Shown piece by piece: positions 45,433-57,813 of a DNA stretch of 64,000 bases. Source of the DNA: Pelobates cultripes (Eukaryota; Chordata; Amphibia; Anura; Pelobatidae); assembly GCA_933207985.1 (NCBI GenBank), contig OW240913.1, positions 274,676,539 to 274,740,538 of the forward strand, given 5' to 3'. Below the pieces are notes generated by a model that made no database searches, was not told the DNA's origin, and saw only the letters and a list, made by a program, of their open reading frames with translations. Position 1 is the stretch's first letter, and each line of letters begins with the position of its first letter. Position numbers and translations under genes: made by a program.

Positions 45433-46285
45433 AAAGGGACGCTCTAAGCACCATAGCAACATAGCAACTTTAGTTTAAATGAGCACTAAAGCGTTAGGAA
45501 TACCAGCATGTATTCCTAAAGTTGCTGTATTCCTATACTTTGTTAGGCATCCCCCCTTTCCATGAGGGTTTGAAGGTGTGTAATACTTGCCTTTTTTGCC
45601 TTGCTATGACTGTTGATATCCAATAGGGAAGCATTGGGAGTCTAGCACGCATGTGTGGCAAATTGCATTAGTCAAAGGCTGTTTTAGGAGCACCTTTGGA
45701 TTGAGAACCACGTTTTTACTTGGTTCTCACAGGAGAGCTTCCCTAGGGGTATATTTAACCCTGGAGTTTAAATACAGTTTACAGTTTTTACAGTACTAAA
45801 ACTAAAGGGCCACTGCACACTATGAAATGGTCTGGGTTCCTTTTCCTGTAGCAGTTTTGGTATACAGCTCATGAACCTGTAGTGCCACTACTCATTATCT
45901 GCCTTTTAGGAGTTAAATCACTGTTTAAGCAGTCCTAGTCATGTATTCCCTGACTGAGACTCACACAGCCACCTTTCTAAAAAAGTCAAAAGTCAATTAT
46001 TTGTTAGCGTCCCATACTGCACAGTGTATTTAATTTAGAATTTATGTCCTGTTTTGTTAACAAGCTGCTAGAGTCTGCAATAGCCTCCCGTATGTGATTA
46101 ACATTTAAATAGCAGCGCAGGAGATACTTCTAAAGTAAACACAATGTGCTATATGATTTAATTGAAACTGAATTTTTTTTCTTTCTTGGAGGATGTGTGA
46201 GTCACAGGGGCGTTGTAGGTAGGGCTGCATAAACAGAAACAAAGGTGATTTAACTGCAGTGCACTACAATGGCAGGCTGTGCATG
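45433..46285. mobile_element. One or two TTAA-type MITEs
   Basis: 45433 starts TTAAAGGGACGCTCTAAGCACC, and the block GTTAGGAATACC...GTATTCCTAA lies inside. A second terminus-like block, AAAGGGCCACTGCACACTATG, is at about 45806, and a complementary block appears near 46255. The ends are diverged, so the exact boundaries are unclear. Confidence 0.45.
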
Positions 46286-46844
46286 AAAAAAAAGCATATT
46301 ATAATTATTATTTACAATTAAAGAATGGGAATAATTGACATTGGCAACAACAGATAATTGACATACAAAATATTAAGAGACAAGACGTGGAGAAGGCCCT
46401 GTCTACATTAAGCCAATGTTCTATCCCTTTAAATCACATTATTTATATATGAAGTCAATTAGGTACTGTGGCTACAATCCCTAGAAGTGGCAGTCCAGCG
46501 AAGATGACTCAAAAGACTCCCCACTCAATTCCCAAAGAGGTAAAGAAAAACCCTAGAGTGAAAGCTAAAACTGAAGAAATGATTGGAACTGGTTAACTGG
46601 TACTCATGAAGATGAGATGACATTTTATGAGCAATTTACACAGAAAACCAACTAATTCCAAAGGGTTCACAAACTTTCTAGCCTTACATATTTTCAGTCA
46701 TTACTGAATACAGTTGGTTAAGAACCTATATGACAGACTGTCACCATGGCTAACATAAGGCATGAAAGCTCTGTCCTACTACTTCACAGAATTCTCTGAA
46801 ACCATGTTTCAGTCCTGTCCTGTTGCCTTGTGAACACCAAATGT
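46286..46844. other. Non-coding DNA
   Basis: No gene recognised. Confidence 0.5.
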
Positions 46845-46858
46845 GGTATGTACCTTTT

Positions 46859-47126
46859 TTAAATATTCTTTATTTTAGTAGTTTTTGATTGTACATCAAC
46901 AGAAACCCAAAACAAGTGGGTTATGCATTTGCAGGCTTTTGGTTGTACAGAAAGATAAATGCCCTGTGGCCACAATTGATTGTACCTGGGTAGTATGCCA
47001 AGCCTATAACCACTTTTGGTCTTGCAGCACCTGGTCATTCCTCTGGTCGCCTGCTGTAGGGTATGTTTGGTGTATCCAGGGGCATTGTCTGCTTGTCCCC
47101 CATAGGCGTGTGTTGTGGGTCAGGTG
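46859..47126 (-). mobile_element. 5'-truncated LINE copy with 14-bp target duplication
   Basis: GGTATGTACCTTTT flanks the segment at 46845-46858 and 47127-47140. Read on the minus strand the insert ends with AATAAAGAATATTTAAAAAA. It holds only 3' untranslated sequence, with no RT. Confidence 0.65.
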
Positions 47127-47140
47127 GGTATGTACCTTTT

Positions 47141-47592
47141 GATGTCAATGTTCAATAGAAATGAACTAATGCTTTTAATGTGTGTAGCATACTTATAACT
47201 GTTTGGTAACATTATAATATACAGTTTATTTACATTAACACTTCCACCACCATAATAACATCAGCTCATTGATTTTGTTATGGGGGCAAGAGTGCCCACG
47301 CACCATCTTAGCTTCAAGGGCTAGGCAGTTATCCAACAGTTTAACCCTCAAGCTGGTTCTCTGGTACCCAGCACCACTGCCCCATCTCCTTGCTATATGT
47401 GACTGCTGTATTTTGGTAGGTTTTGCTGGGCAACCTGTGATAGGCTGAGAGCAACAGCTGGCGCTCTCAGACGATCACTGGTCAGCCATTGAAAGAAATA
47501 GTATGTACTGAAGGTAAGACAGTGCCCGGACACGCTGTTAAACTTGGTGCACAAATAGACTTTTTGAGGTCTATAGATGTATGACTGTCTGA
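47141..47592. other. Non-coding DNA
   Basis: Flank of the retroviral LTR; no gene recognised. Confidence 0.5.
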
Positions 47593-49160
47593 TGTGGGGA
47601 TATTTATGGGATAATACTAGTAACAGTGAGAATTGCCCACTAATCTCAATTCTCAGATCCCAAAGAATGTTTATCGTGTTAAGTGGAATGTATTTCATAT
47701 AATTAATATCACAATGTATAAAAATAGATTTTATTTATATGACAATCAATAATAATAATATTATGCAACATGCATGACAGTAATCAATGAATATCCAGTA
47801 TAAAATGGTATGCAATACAAAGGAATGGGTATTACGTTTCAATGGCTAAACGGCATTATCTGTCAAGACTTCTACGATTTATGATTAGCTTTCACAGACT
47901 GAAAGTTAAACTTTTCACAGAAGAACAGAATTCCTCAGAGTGCAGCGTAAGGTCGTAAAGTTTAGCAGACAGTTAGAATAACCCTTTCAATGCTGGCTAG
48001 ATCTCCTAGGTATTTAAGATCTATTCTTATGTAATTTTTAAATAAAATAACATTTAAACCAGTTTAAATTCATTTTCTTAAACCATCCATAAGAGAATTT
48101 ACCATTATATAAGCAGATTTTAATTTGTCTAAAAGATATCTATCTTAATTTAGAGCAAATCAATACACCTGGATAAAACAGCGGTATGCTAACACGTGAT
48201 AATATCACATCAATATATAATTATTCTTAATTCCACCTGCAGAATGGAATGTTTATAACTATATATTCTTAGTTAACTAAGATTTCTTAATATGGAAATC
48301 TGACCATGCTTTATCCAGTCATATATAATGCTATTAATATAATTTTAATTAATTTAATTTAATTAAATGAATGAAACCAGTATAATTACCAGTTGAGTAG
48401 ATATTTCATCCGATTGGTAGCCTCAGGAACTTATTTGGATGTCTCTCTCTGCATGGAGGTTGGAGTCCCCAAACTTCCAATTCCTCTCTCCTCTCCTTTG
48501 CATCTCTTGCATCTGCCTCCTCTGTATATCTCTCTATCTTCCCTTTGTCTTAACTTTTAAAGGGCCAGACTCTCTGTACGTCATCAGTTGATAACCCAAT
48601 AGAAGCACTAGAGGTGTGGTTATCTTCCAGATCGCAAATTAGTTATTTGGTCTGTAGAGGGCAATCTTGTCCCACTAAACATACCTATCCAGGAAAGAGT
48701 TAACTTTTCCTGGTGGCTATTTTGACGTCATTTTGGCCTATCTAGATAGTGGTCATAACTTACGTATCCTTCAAAGATCAAAGGGGTTCTTAAATTTTGT
48801 CCAGACTATGTGTCTGCAAATCTACTATAATTTCTGATATGACAGATCATGAACTAAGTTTACCCTTTTCCATACAATGGTACCTTATATGTATATAGAC
48901 AGTTAAATATTAAATTATTTAATCTTCTCTGTCACAATTGTCTGGGTTTAGATTTGATTATATTCTTCTTATCACTTGTTTGTATATACTATGCATTCCT
49001 TAGCTCTGGCAAAGAGGCCAGTCTTACAGAAAGAAATCTAGTGTCTTCTTTGTTAACTTGAAATAACAAAATGGAGTCTGGTCTGTTCAGAGTGACTCAG
49101 AATATACACTTTTAGTTTCTATCCTAGCACAAAATGTCTGCCGATATAAATACTCTGACA
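47593..49160 (-). repeat. 3' LTR of endogenous retrovirus
   Basis: A 1,568-bp LTR on the minus strand, starting TGTCAGAG at 49160 and ending CCCCACA at 47593 (TG...CA). A purine tract (AAAGGGGGG on the minus strand, about 49164-49172) lies immediately upstream, as expected for plus-strand priming. Its last 510 bp (47593-48105) match 61318-61832 at roughly 97%. A GAAACG string near 47836 superficially resembles the hammerhead motifs but lacks a paired stem II. Confidence 0.88.
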
Positions 49161-49313
49161 TAACCCCCCTTTAGTGCATTTCATAGCCAAAATTAATTTA
49201 GCTTATGAATAAGCACTATAGAAGTTATCAGACATATTGTGCAATCACATCATTTCTAACATAGTACATTATTTTCATTTGAAAAATGTCTCTGAGAGTT
49301 ACATATGGTATGG

Positions 49314-50147
49314 TCAATAAAAAGCAAATCTCCATACATTTAATTGCATAGGCTCAATTGTCTCTCCATCCACATTGGCAAGCATCGCATGAACAATATC
49401 CTTGGATACAAAATACAGAGGTATGCATCCCCCTGCCAATTCGATCATTCCAGTTTGCACTTCGTCGAGAAAAGCAAGTGTGTGGAACAATATTGGGTCA
49501 TGCAGAAATAAAAGTTCACGCTTAAATAAGTCATGACTTTGGTGCAGCTCAGTGGATTTGGCAATTAACTCTGAATGCAAATTTGTTGTAACAACTGTGT
49601 CTTCCACAATAGTTAACACGTCTTGGAGAAGTGTTCTTTGCTGGTTTATCACCTGATGAATATCGTTAATGTGTTGCTTTAGCGCATAGATTTCCATATC
49701 CAGCTTTTGGACAGTAATAGAGTTGGCTGCAGACATTCCAGTTGCGACAACTGCACCGACAGTGGCACAAACTAATGCAACAATTATAGCGGTGAGGAAC
49801 CTTTTGGGTCGGTTGCTCATCGGAATAGAACTGGATACAAATGGTTTCCGGGCTTGCTCCAAGATGTTTCGCACACGGTCCTGTGCTCTTTGGAGGTGCA
49901 TCTGGTACCAAGTCTGTAACTCAGGAAGCTGCATCGATGAAATGTTGTATGCCTTCTCGATGGAAATCTTGGGGTCCAAGCTGACGAACACACGTCTGGT
50001 CAGGATCCTCTTCTCTGTTAAGATGAACCCTGGTGTCTCTTGAATCAGGATGCCGGAGGATGGTCCCATCTCTGCGATCGGGTCGGTCCGTAGCTCTTGG
50101 CACAGGAGCAGTACGATCCAGAAACACGCCACATCCTTCTTGGACAT
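49314..50147 (-). pseudogene. env: Endogenous retrovirus env, C-terminally truncated
   Basis: A 277-codon frame. An N-terminal hydrophobic stretch (residues 8-16) could be a signal peptide. RPKR at 113-116 is a furin-type site, directly followed by a hydrophobic Ala/Val/Gly-rich fusion peptide (about 117-140) and a heptad-repeat helix (about 145-185). A fusion peptide flush with the cleavage site and followed by a heptad repeat is the layout of class I fusion proteins, particularly paramyxovirus-type F and Env of the lokiretrovirus lineage. No receptor-binding domain, second heptad repeat, transmembrane anchor or tail follows before the LTR, so this copy is truncated or internally deleted. 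Confidence 0.75.
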
Positions 50148-50511
50148 CTTTCGACAGTCACGGATCAGGAACTCGTTTCAGACTTATCTACTAATGATTC
50201 AAGGTTTGTTAAGCATACAAACTTATAACAGTGTGACATCACTTGGCCTAGGACAACACATTATTACGATTCATCAACATATGTATTCTGTCTAATTCTA
50301 TTTTTATAACTTCATCCCTCACTACATTTATTACTGACTCTTCAGCAATTTGCCTATAGCAGTTAAACAAGCTAGTAACCTGCTTATAAAATGTAGTTAT
50401 TGGATGGCAAGGAAATGGTTAATGACATGAACGTACATGAGATCATGGCACATCACAACATTTCACATCATACTATACCACGTGAATCAAGCATTCATCC
50501 AGGTTAGTCGT

Positions 50512-52086
50512 TCACCCTTCTGCGTCTGAATCCACACCTATAATCCTTAATTGAGATTTAGGATGACAAGCACGCAACTGGTTAATGTGAACCCACTTTT
50601 CAATAAAATCACCATCCTTAGGAATTTTTATCTTATACGCTACTGGGGAAATTTTGTCAATGATGACATATGGCCCTTTCCAAGAAGGTAAAAATTTCTT
50701 TTCCTTGACTTGATTTCGCGCAAAGTTATACAGATAGACTTGATCTGTTATCTCATATTCCTTTTTCGTGGTTTTTAGATCGTAATAGGTCTTAACCCCT
50801 GTCGCTGCTTTTTCTAGATTCTTTTGGGCAAAAGCAAACGCATGCTGTAAATGCTTGCGCAAATCTTCGATATACTGATGCGTAGTGGCAGCATTGATCA
50901 AGTTATGATCCGAAGTACGATATAGTAAATGCTGTGGTAAAACCATCTTTCTTCCTGTCATCAATTCAAAAGGTGACAATTTGGTAGCAGTGCTAGGTGT
51001 AGCTCTAATCGCCATTAAAACTAGGGGCAATTTAATGTCCCAGTCTTTACCAGACTCCTTAACATATTTCTTCAGAATATTAACGATAGACTGGTTATAT
51101 CGCTCTACCCCCCCGCTAGACGCAGCGCGGTATGCAATATGTAGCTTTCGTTTAACACCTAGAATGTTCCACATCTTAGCCATTACTTCGCTGGTAAAAT
51201 GACTACCTCTGTCTGACTCAATTCTTTGAGGCAGACCGAACCTGGAAAAGACATGGTTAATCAACAAAGTGGCGCACACGGTACTCGTGTTCTCTTTACA
51301 AGGCAAACATTCTATCCACTTTGTGTACATACATGTAACGGTTAACATGTATTTGTTACCTCTTGAAGATCTTGTTACAGGACCTATAAAGTCAATTTGA
51401 ATATCAGACCAGGGTAATGACACCCCCCTCTTCTGAAGTGGTGCACGATGGGTTGGACCATGGGGTTGATATTGCGGACAAATCAAGCATCCCTGACAGT
51501 ATGTCTTAACATCCCTTAACATGTGTGGCCAATATGCATAATCACGCAATATCTCATATGTGATCTTATCACCACGATGCCCAGATGTAGGTGCATCATG
51601 TGCGTGTTGGAGCATTAACCCTCTGTATACAGTTGGGACTACCCATTGTTGTATACCATGTTTAGAAGTTCTGACCAGTAACCCATCCATGATACTAAAT
51701 TGGACTTTATATCTCATCAAGATTCGTAAATCTTCATTATCTTTGCAATCCTCATCTGTGATGGGATTGGCAGTAGGGTCTTCTATATGTCTATAGAATA
51801 TACCTATGACGGGATCATTCTTTTGACTAGTAATCAGGTCATCACTAGGAGCTTCTTGACTCCATTGCACGACATTTAAGTCGGCATTATCTCTAGCCTG
51901 TCGTCTAGTTATGGCTTCAACATGAATTGAACCCATAAGATCATCAATGTTTAGGGTTTCACCATTGATGGCAGCTTGTTTTGCCAGTGAATCAGCTAAG
52001 TCATTACCATCCTTGTCAATACCTTCTATTTTAGAATGGCCTTTGGTTTTCTTCCAATATATGGTTAAACCATTTTCCTTAACCAA
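50512..52086 (-). pseudogene. pol: Endogenous retrovirus pol: RNase H end and integrase
   Basis: Frame of 524 codons, in phase with the upstream pol frame but separated from it by a TAG at 52105-52107. Residues 14-36 finish the second RNase H (GHSKIEG, NDLADSLA). The integrase zinc site is H163, H170, C200, C203. The catalytic triad is D232, D292, E328 (35 residues between the last two). WKGPYVII near residue 470 is a GPY/F C-terminal module, found in gypsy and gammaretroviral integrases. All integrase residues I can recognise are intact, and only the upstream TAG blocks expression. A 365-bp gap separates it from env. Confidence 0.9.
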
Positions 52087-52104
52087 CTCATCAATTTTAC
52101 AAAA

Positions 52105-54609
52105 CTATTTTCCATGTTTAACAGGTTTGTTATTGCTTTTCAGCATTTGGTTACGTTTCCAGCTAGGCAGATATTCGACAAAACTGTTGCGAACATAGTT
52201 GGAATCAGTTATAATAACAAATTCTTTGATACCATATTCTATTGCCATTTGAATGGTCTTATATACTGCACAGAGTTCGGCTATCTGACTGCTTTTGGGA
52301 CCAATATTGTATCCTATAGATACATTGGGATAATCACCTGTCCAGGCGATTCCGATACCTGCAACTAACTTCCGTTCAGCACCAGCGGCGTGGTGATATG
52401 AACAACCATCAATGTATACCCACGGTAGTGGTCGACAGTATTCCTCGTCATAAACTTTATAAGGAGATAGCAATTGCTCTTCTAGGAAGTCATCTCCGGT
52501 GTCATTATCATCCAGAGATGGAGCAGTACAGTTATGTAATTCTGCTAAACCTTGGGCAACTGGGCTTCTCTTATTATGTTTATAACGGACTTCTAACGGC
52601 CATCCCTGTAAGGATAGAGTCCATGCAGTAATCCGACTGTTAGAGAGATTACCGTCTCTAATTCTTTCACTCTGCAGATACTGTAGAGGTTGGTGAGCTG
52701 TTTCTACAATTATTTTCTCACCTTGGATATAGCTACGAAAATTTTGTAGTGCCCAGACAGTCGACAATAACGCCTTCTCACACGTGTTGAATTTAACTTC
52801 AACAGGTGACAAAGTCTTGCTAGCATATGCAATAACTTTGTTTAAACTGTCCTGCTTCTGATACAGAACAGCACTTATGCTTAAATCGGTATATCCTGTC
52901 TCCAGATAGAAGGGTTTACCCCCCTCTGGGTATGCTAAACAGGGTGCCTGAGTGAGCTTCCTCCTCAGTTCACTTACCGCTTGGTCCTGAGGCTCCCCCC
53001 AGTTCCAGGTAGTTTCCTTTTTAAGCAGGTGTAAGAGTGGTTTAGTTATTTCTGCATAGTTATCTATAAACTTACGGGAGTAGTTAGTCATACCAAGGAA
53101 CGATCTTAATTCCCTGATGTTTGAAGGTGTTTTAGCCTTTAGTACGGCTTCAACCTTCTTCCTCTGGGGATTTAATCCTTCAGAAGTTACCTCATGTCCG
53201 AGGAAATTGACATGGGTGCGACACCATTGCGCCTTTTGTAAAGACAGTTTAATCCCTGCCTCTCTTAACTGAGTGAGAACATGTCTAATCTCTAAGATGT
53301 GCTTATCAAAGAAAGTGCTTTTCAGCAAGACATCGTCGACATATGATAACGTTCCTCTCTCGAGTGCGTCAGGCATAGCTTTATGCATGAACACAGCAAA
53401 TTCATGACCAGAGTTTATATAACCGAAAGGCATACGGGTCCAAGTATATTGCTGCTTTCCAAATGTGAAGGCCAATTTGTATTGGTCTTCATTATGGACT
53501 GATACAGTCCAATATCCCTGCGCACAGTCAATGGCAGTGAATATTTTGGATCCCTGCATTTGTACCAAACATTGGTCTTTGTATGGTGTTGGCCAACCAG
53601 ACATATAGACGCATTTATTTAGCTGTCGTAAGTCAGCGCATAAACGCCACTGTCCATTAGGTTTCAGAATCCCCAAGATCAGATTATTATACGAACTGCG
53701 CACTGGACGTATAATGCCCCTTTCCTTTAAATTCTGAATGATGTCTTGTAGACCATCATATGACGCTAATGGGAGTCTATATTGTTTGATAAATACAGGT
53801 GGTAAATTTGGATCAGTTTGTATTCTGGCTACGTGGAGGTTAGTTAACCCACAGTCGTAGGAATCTTTGGCAAAAATATCTTGGAATTCCAGTAGGATTT
53901 CCTTTAACTGCTGTCGCTCAGCATCGTTGGAGCAACAGTCAGCTAAAGATATTTGCTCTTCTAGCCTTTCCTGAAATCCTGGAAAGATTTCAGGCTGGCC
54001 TATCTCATAAGCTTCTTCAAGCCTAGAAGTTAGGTCAGTTCGGTGTTGACTTACCTTTTCTCTTTGGTCGAGATACTGTTGTGATTCCTGCTCATTGAGC
54101 AGATGATCGAAGGTGATTGATGCTTCTTCGATTTTACACGAGTCTTCTTCAACATTGAAGGGATATACAGATAGGATAGTGAATAATCCTTCTGGGGAGG
54201 AATGGAATATTTGATCGACAATTTCGTCCTCAGTTAAGTATTCTTCAGGGATGAGGCCTATAATTTGGTTTTGGAAACCAAATGTATAGTACTCAGCATC
54301 CAATGCTAGACCTAATAATGTTCCTTTTGGTAAAGTAACACTATTGGGTGTAACATTGTTGACCATGATATAGGTGGGATTCTTACCAATACTTACCATT
54401 GGTGTATGTGTTACCACCATCCCTAATTGTTGTATCCTGTTGGATAAACAGATTAGGGCATCAGAGTTTTCCAATCTCTGACCTTCCTTGACCTGTAGGG
54501 GTAAAAGAAAGTTACTTGTCCCTTGGGGAATGGTTATGTTATCAGGAACTTGGATACTTACTGCATATGGGAGTATTTGTCCTGATTTCAGGGCGTTTTC
54601 CTCGTGAAG
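52105..54609 (-). pseudogene. pol: Endogenous retrovirus pol: RT with two RNase H domains
   Basis: The first ATG is at 54474, but the frame is open back to the TAG at 54610-54612. After a beta-rich leader comes RT, with LCADLRQLNK, MPFGYINSGHEF and the active-site YVDD at 53332-53343. The first RNase H (about residues 515-645) has lost acidic residues: LETG where TD is usual, ETAH for TDH, AQGL for ADAL. A second RNase H begins with YIDGCS (about residue 688) and QIAEL, then IITDS, and keeps its acidic residues. This dual arrangement resembles retroviral pol, where the first RNase H became the tether. The frame ends in a TAG at 52105. Confidence 0.9.
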
Positions 54610-54969
54610 CTATCCACAAGGATTACCTTTTAACCTTGTCCACAAATTGGAATTAATCAGGTCAAGGTGTATGGCAAAGCGATGTATGACATCATTGCCA
54701 ACGTAAACCTGATAGCGAGGTTCGTCTATCACTAGGAATAAATGTTTAACGGTCTTATTTCCGATGGAAATAGATAGTAAACATTTTGCTATCACATTGC
54801 GACTCTCTGATTCGCCATCCAGATTCTGGATCCACCTGTCATGTGGGGAAGCGTACCTGATCATTTTAGGATTAGTGATCTGCTTTAATAGACTTCTGCT
54901 AATATAGCTGTTCTCACTCTGTAAGTCCAGCTTTGCATTCCTACTTCTTCCTAAGTCATTTATTTGCAT
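54610..54969 (-). pseudogene. Second, catalytically dead protease-like domain
   Basis: 119-codon frame in phase with RT, ending in TAG at 54610. It repeats the fold landmarks of the upstream protease: LDLQSENSYIS stands where LIDTGSQATIL occurs, IGNKTVKHLFLVID where IGNKTFRHPVIVVD occurs, and YVGNDVIHRF where LILGIDILRR occurs, ending NSNLW versus NGNVW. The catalytic DTG is absent. In the right-hand copy (57814-58311) this domain is in one frame with the linker after the active protease, which shows they belong to one polyprotein. A 16-base deletion near 54990 separates them here. Confidence 0.75.
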
Positions 54970-55619
54970 AGGAAAGAATAAGTTGTTCTGGCAAGGAATT
55001 GAGCATGACCTGCCAGATCTACAGATTCAACATAGTCCCTGTGGAGAGAAATGGTTAAAACATCACCTTCCAGAGAGACATTCTGGATCCTCTCTGGAGC
55101 AATTCTTATGGAATGCTCATCTACAGGTGCGATTGCATCATTCACCTGCAGGATAGTCACGTCAGGTGACTGACTATTCCTAAAATGTACCTCTATCGAG
55201 TCAGGTCTTTCTTCTATCACATGGCAGTTACGATCAGATTGAACATGTGATTTCTCATAGGTTATAGGAACCTTAGCTTGTGACCATACATTTCCATTCA
55301 CACAGTCAATAATCGTGTTAAGTCTTCTGAGTATGTCTATACCCAGAATCAGTCGGTCATAGGGGAGATCTACCACTATTACCGGGTGTCTAAAGGTTTT
55401 GTTACCTATTTTAAACTTTAACCAGGTATTGCCAATAACTTGAAGGGCATTTCCTCCTACACTCAACAGAGCATTGGGGAAATCTCTTAGCTTCGGCTTA
55501 TCCGTTGCTAAGTCCATTACCTGCTGGAAGTAGGTATTGGATAAGATAGTAGCTTGTGAACCAGTATCTATTAACCCTTGGAAAGGCTGGGGTAGCGAAT
55601 CCTGTATTTCTACAGACAT
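54960..55619 (-). pseudogene. pro: Endogenous retrovirus aspartic protease (left copy)
   Basis: Retropepsin with LIDTGSQATIL (catalytic Asp) near 55570 and the flap/core motif LILGIDIL near 55345, followed by a beta-strand-rich linker of about 100 residues. It would cleave Gag-Pol as a dimer. The frame is lost at its end by a 16-base deletion relative to the right copy (54990), and at its start by a 4-base deletion (about 55626). Confidence 0.85.
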
Positions 55620-56041
55620 GTAGTACCTTCATGTTCTTCTAATTCACATAAGAATTTAGAATGTGTCAACATATTACTTGTTTTCCATACATTACCGGTC
55701 ACAGCAGTAGTTTCTACCTGTACTGAGGAATGCTCAGTCTTACCCACAGGCCCATCCTTTTTAGGAATATCTTGAACTGTCAAGCGGGAACTAGTGGTCG
55801 GCATCTCATCAGTTAACCCTTTCAGGTCTGGATCCTGGAAACTAGTGGTTGCTGGGGCTACTTTAGCCTTTGGCTGAAATGAAAAAACAGAGGAACACGT
55901 TGCGCCTCCTTCACCCGGAAGTGAAGTGACGGTATAGGCAATAGGTTTTCTAACACAACTATTGTTTATATGACTGTTAGTACCTGGAAAGGAAACAGCG
56001 TTAGGCATTACATCTACTGATAACCTAGCCTGTTTAGTCAC
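55610..56041 (-). pseudogene. Gag-protease overlap/pre-protease region (left copy)
   Basis: 143-codon frame upstream of protease, offset from gag by one frame. It stays open back into the gag end, consistent with gag-pro expression by frameshift. A 4-base deletion at about 55626 (compare the right copy at 58716) ends it prematurely. It is rich in Ser, Thr and Pro with no recognised domain. Confidence 0.7.
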
Positions 56042-56049
56042 ACTAGCTA

Positions 56050-57713
56050 TTATTGCTGCGGCACCTGTGGTTGTTGCTGCGGTTGCACAGGTAGTTCTGC
56101 AATTGGAGCTATCCCTAAAAAAGGATTTCTGGCAAAGACTTGGTTAATCTTTGTCATTTCCTCCATTAATTTGCCCATCTGGTCTGTCAATTGACCAACC
56201 TGACGACGCAAATTATTTCCCCCATTGCCGTTTTGTCTTTGCCCATTAGAATTTGGCTGGGATGGCTGAGACTGTTGGGAGTTATTGGAAGCAGATTGGT
56301 TATTTCTGTTTCCATATCTCCTATTTCCCTGAGGATTCCTTCTCCATTGGGAATTGCTTTGGTTCTTATTAACCCAGGGGCGTTTATTCCCATTGGCATT
56401 GGATTTTTCAGAGTTATTTTCAGAGGAATTTGCAGAATTGCTTCTAGTGTTTTCCTGTTTCTGAGGTTTTGGTGTTTTCAAAACCTCGGAATAGGTTCTC
56501 TTTTTCTGTTGGGTTTCTAAACCTAACTGAATTTTAGTCTCTGATACCATTTTATCACCAGGTTTCTTAACCTTTGGCTGATTTTCGTCATGTGCATGGT
56601 GTATAGTATACAATTTCATGCACTGACTGACTAGCCATTCTAATGGTAACTTACAATCGTAATCTCTTGCGAGATTCATTTGTATGTTTACTGGCATGGC
56701 ATGAAAATACAGATCTTTGAAGTCTGTGCTTTCATACCTGGGTTTTCTTTGGGCCACGGAGTATGCATTTTTAAGAATTATTAAAAATTCTCTGGGGCTT
56801 TGATCTGGACGGCACTTTAAGTTATAAAGCGCCTTCTTTGCAGAAGCAATGGTTTTATACTTACCATATTCCATGATTATTTCATATTTCATCTTGGACC
56901 AGGACATTAACTGTATAGCTTGAAGACTTTCTAGATAAACACGACACATTGAATCAAAGGTCCATGTAATGAACCATTTCTTATGAATGTCATCATACAT
57001 GCCCAATGAATTCATTGCTCTATCATAATTTTCCAGATGTTCAGATATGTTTCCTGAACCTCTAGAAAATTGTGGGACAGTCTCTCTAAGGAATTTAATA
57101 ACCTTTGGCGTTTCATAAACAGGCGTCGTTGATTTACGACCTCTGTTTCTGTGTTTGGGTAAACGTCTATGCGATCTGTCTGCTGAAGAGGAATTAGACC
57201 CATACAACAGTGCAGATGGCATATCAGTTACATGGCCTTCAGAGTGGACAGTGCAATCACTTTCACTCCCATCGCTCTGAGCTTCTTGTTCACTGTCACA
57301 ATTCTGATCAGCATCAGAATTCTGCCAGTGAACAGAACCATGTCTGTTTTCATTCCTATCACCTTGAATCTGATTCCCTCTGTCAAGCATGGCCAGGACA
57401 GTCTTTTCAAACTGTTCTGCCCATGATTGCCAAGAACCTACAGGTGTTTTCTCAGAATTACTCACCTCTTTTCTTAGAGACTGTTTTATGAAAACCTGGT
57501 CTGGTGTGTGAATATCAGGGAATTGAGAAGAATCACTTGGGTCTTTTCCCAGTAATTTTTCACTTCCCTTTTGATATTCATCTAGCTGCATCTGTATCTG
57601 TTTTATCTGTTGATCATAATCATCCACCATTTTGTTCATTCTTTCCAGTTTATTAACAAGGTCAGAATTTAGAGCCTGAAGGAGATTATTTTCATCAGAC
57701 AAAGTGTTGAACC
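56050..57713 (-). pseudogene. gag: Endogenous retrovirus gag, left copy, cut by the gap
   Basis: Gag from within the coiled coil to a TAA at 56050. It includes a capsid-like region (near YMDDIHKKW and NLKCRPDQSPREFLIILKNAY) and a basic, Asn/Gln/Arg-rich tail (near 56200-56400) without any CX2CX4HX4C knuckle, then a Pro/Gln end. The frame runs into the N gap at 57714. The apparent continuation to 58311 through the Ns joins gag to protease sequence of the other copy and is artificial. Confidence 0.85.
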
Positions 57714-57813
57714 NNNNNNNNNNNNNNNNNNNNNNNNNNNNNNNNNNNNNNNNNNNNNNNNNNNNNNNNNNNNNNNNNNNNNNNNNNNNNNNNNNNNNNN
57801 NNNNNNNNNNNNN
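57714..57813. other. Assembly gap, 100 N
   Basis: Exactly 100 N, the convention for a gap of unknown size. The sequences on both sides come from overlapping gag-pro regions of the same retrovirus family. Confidence 0.99.

Noticed and set aside
47826..47880. GTTTC/GAAACG string in the LTR resembling the hammerhead motifs
   Set aside because: The intervening segment does not form a stem II and the core is TTGACAGA; it is an ordinary part of the LTR.
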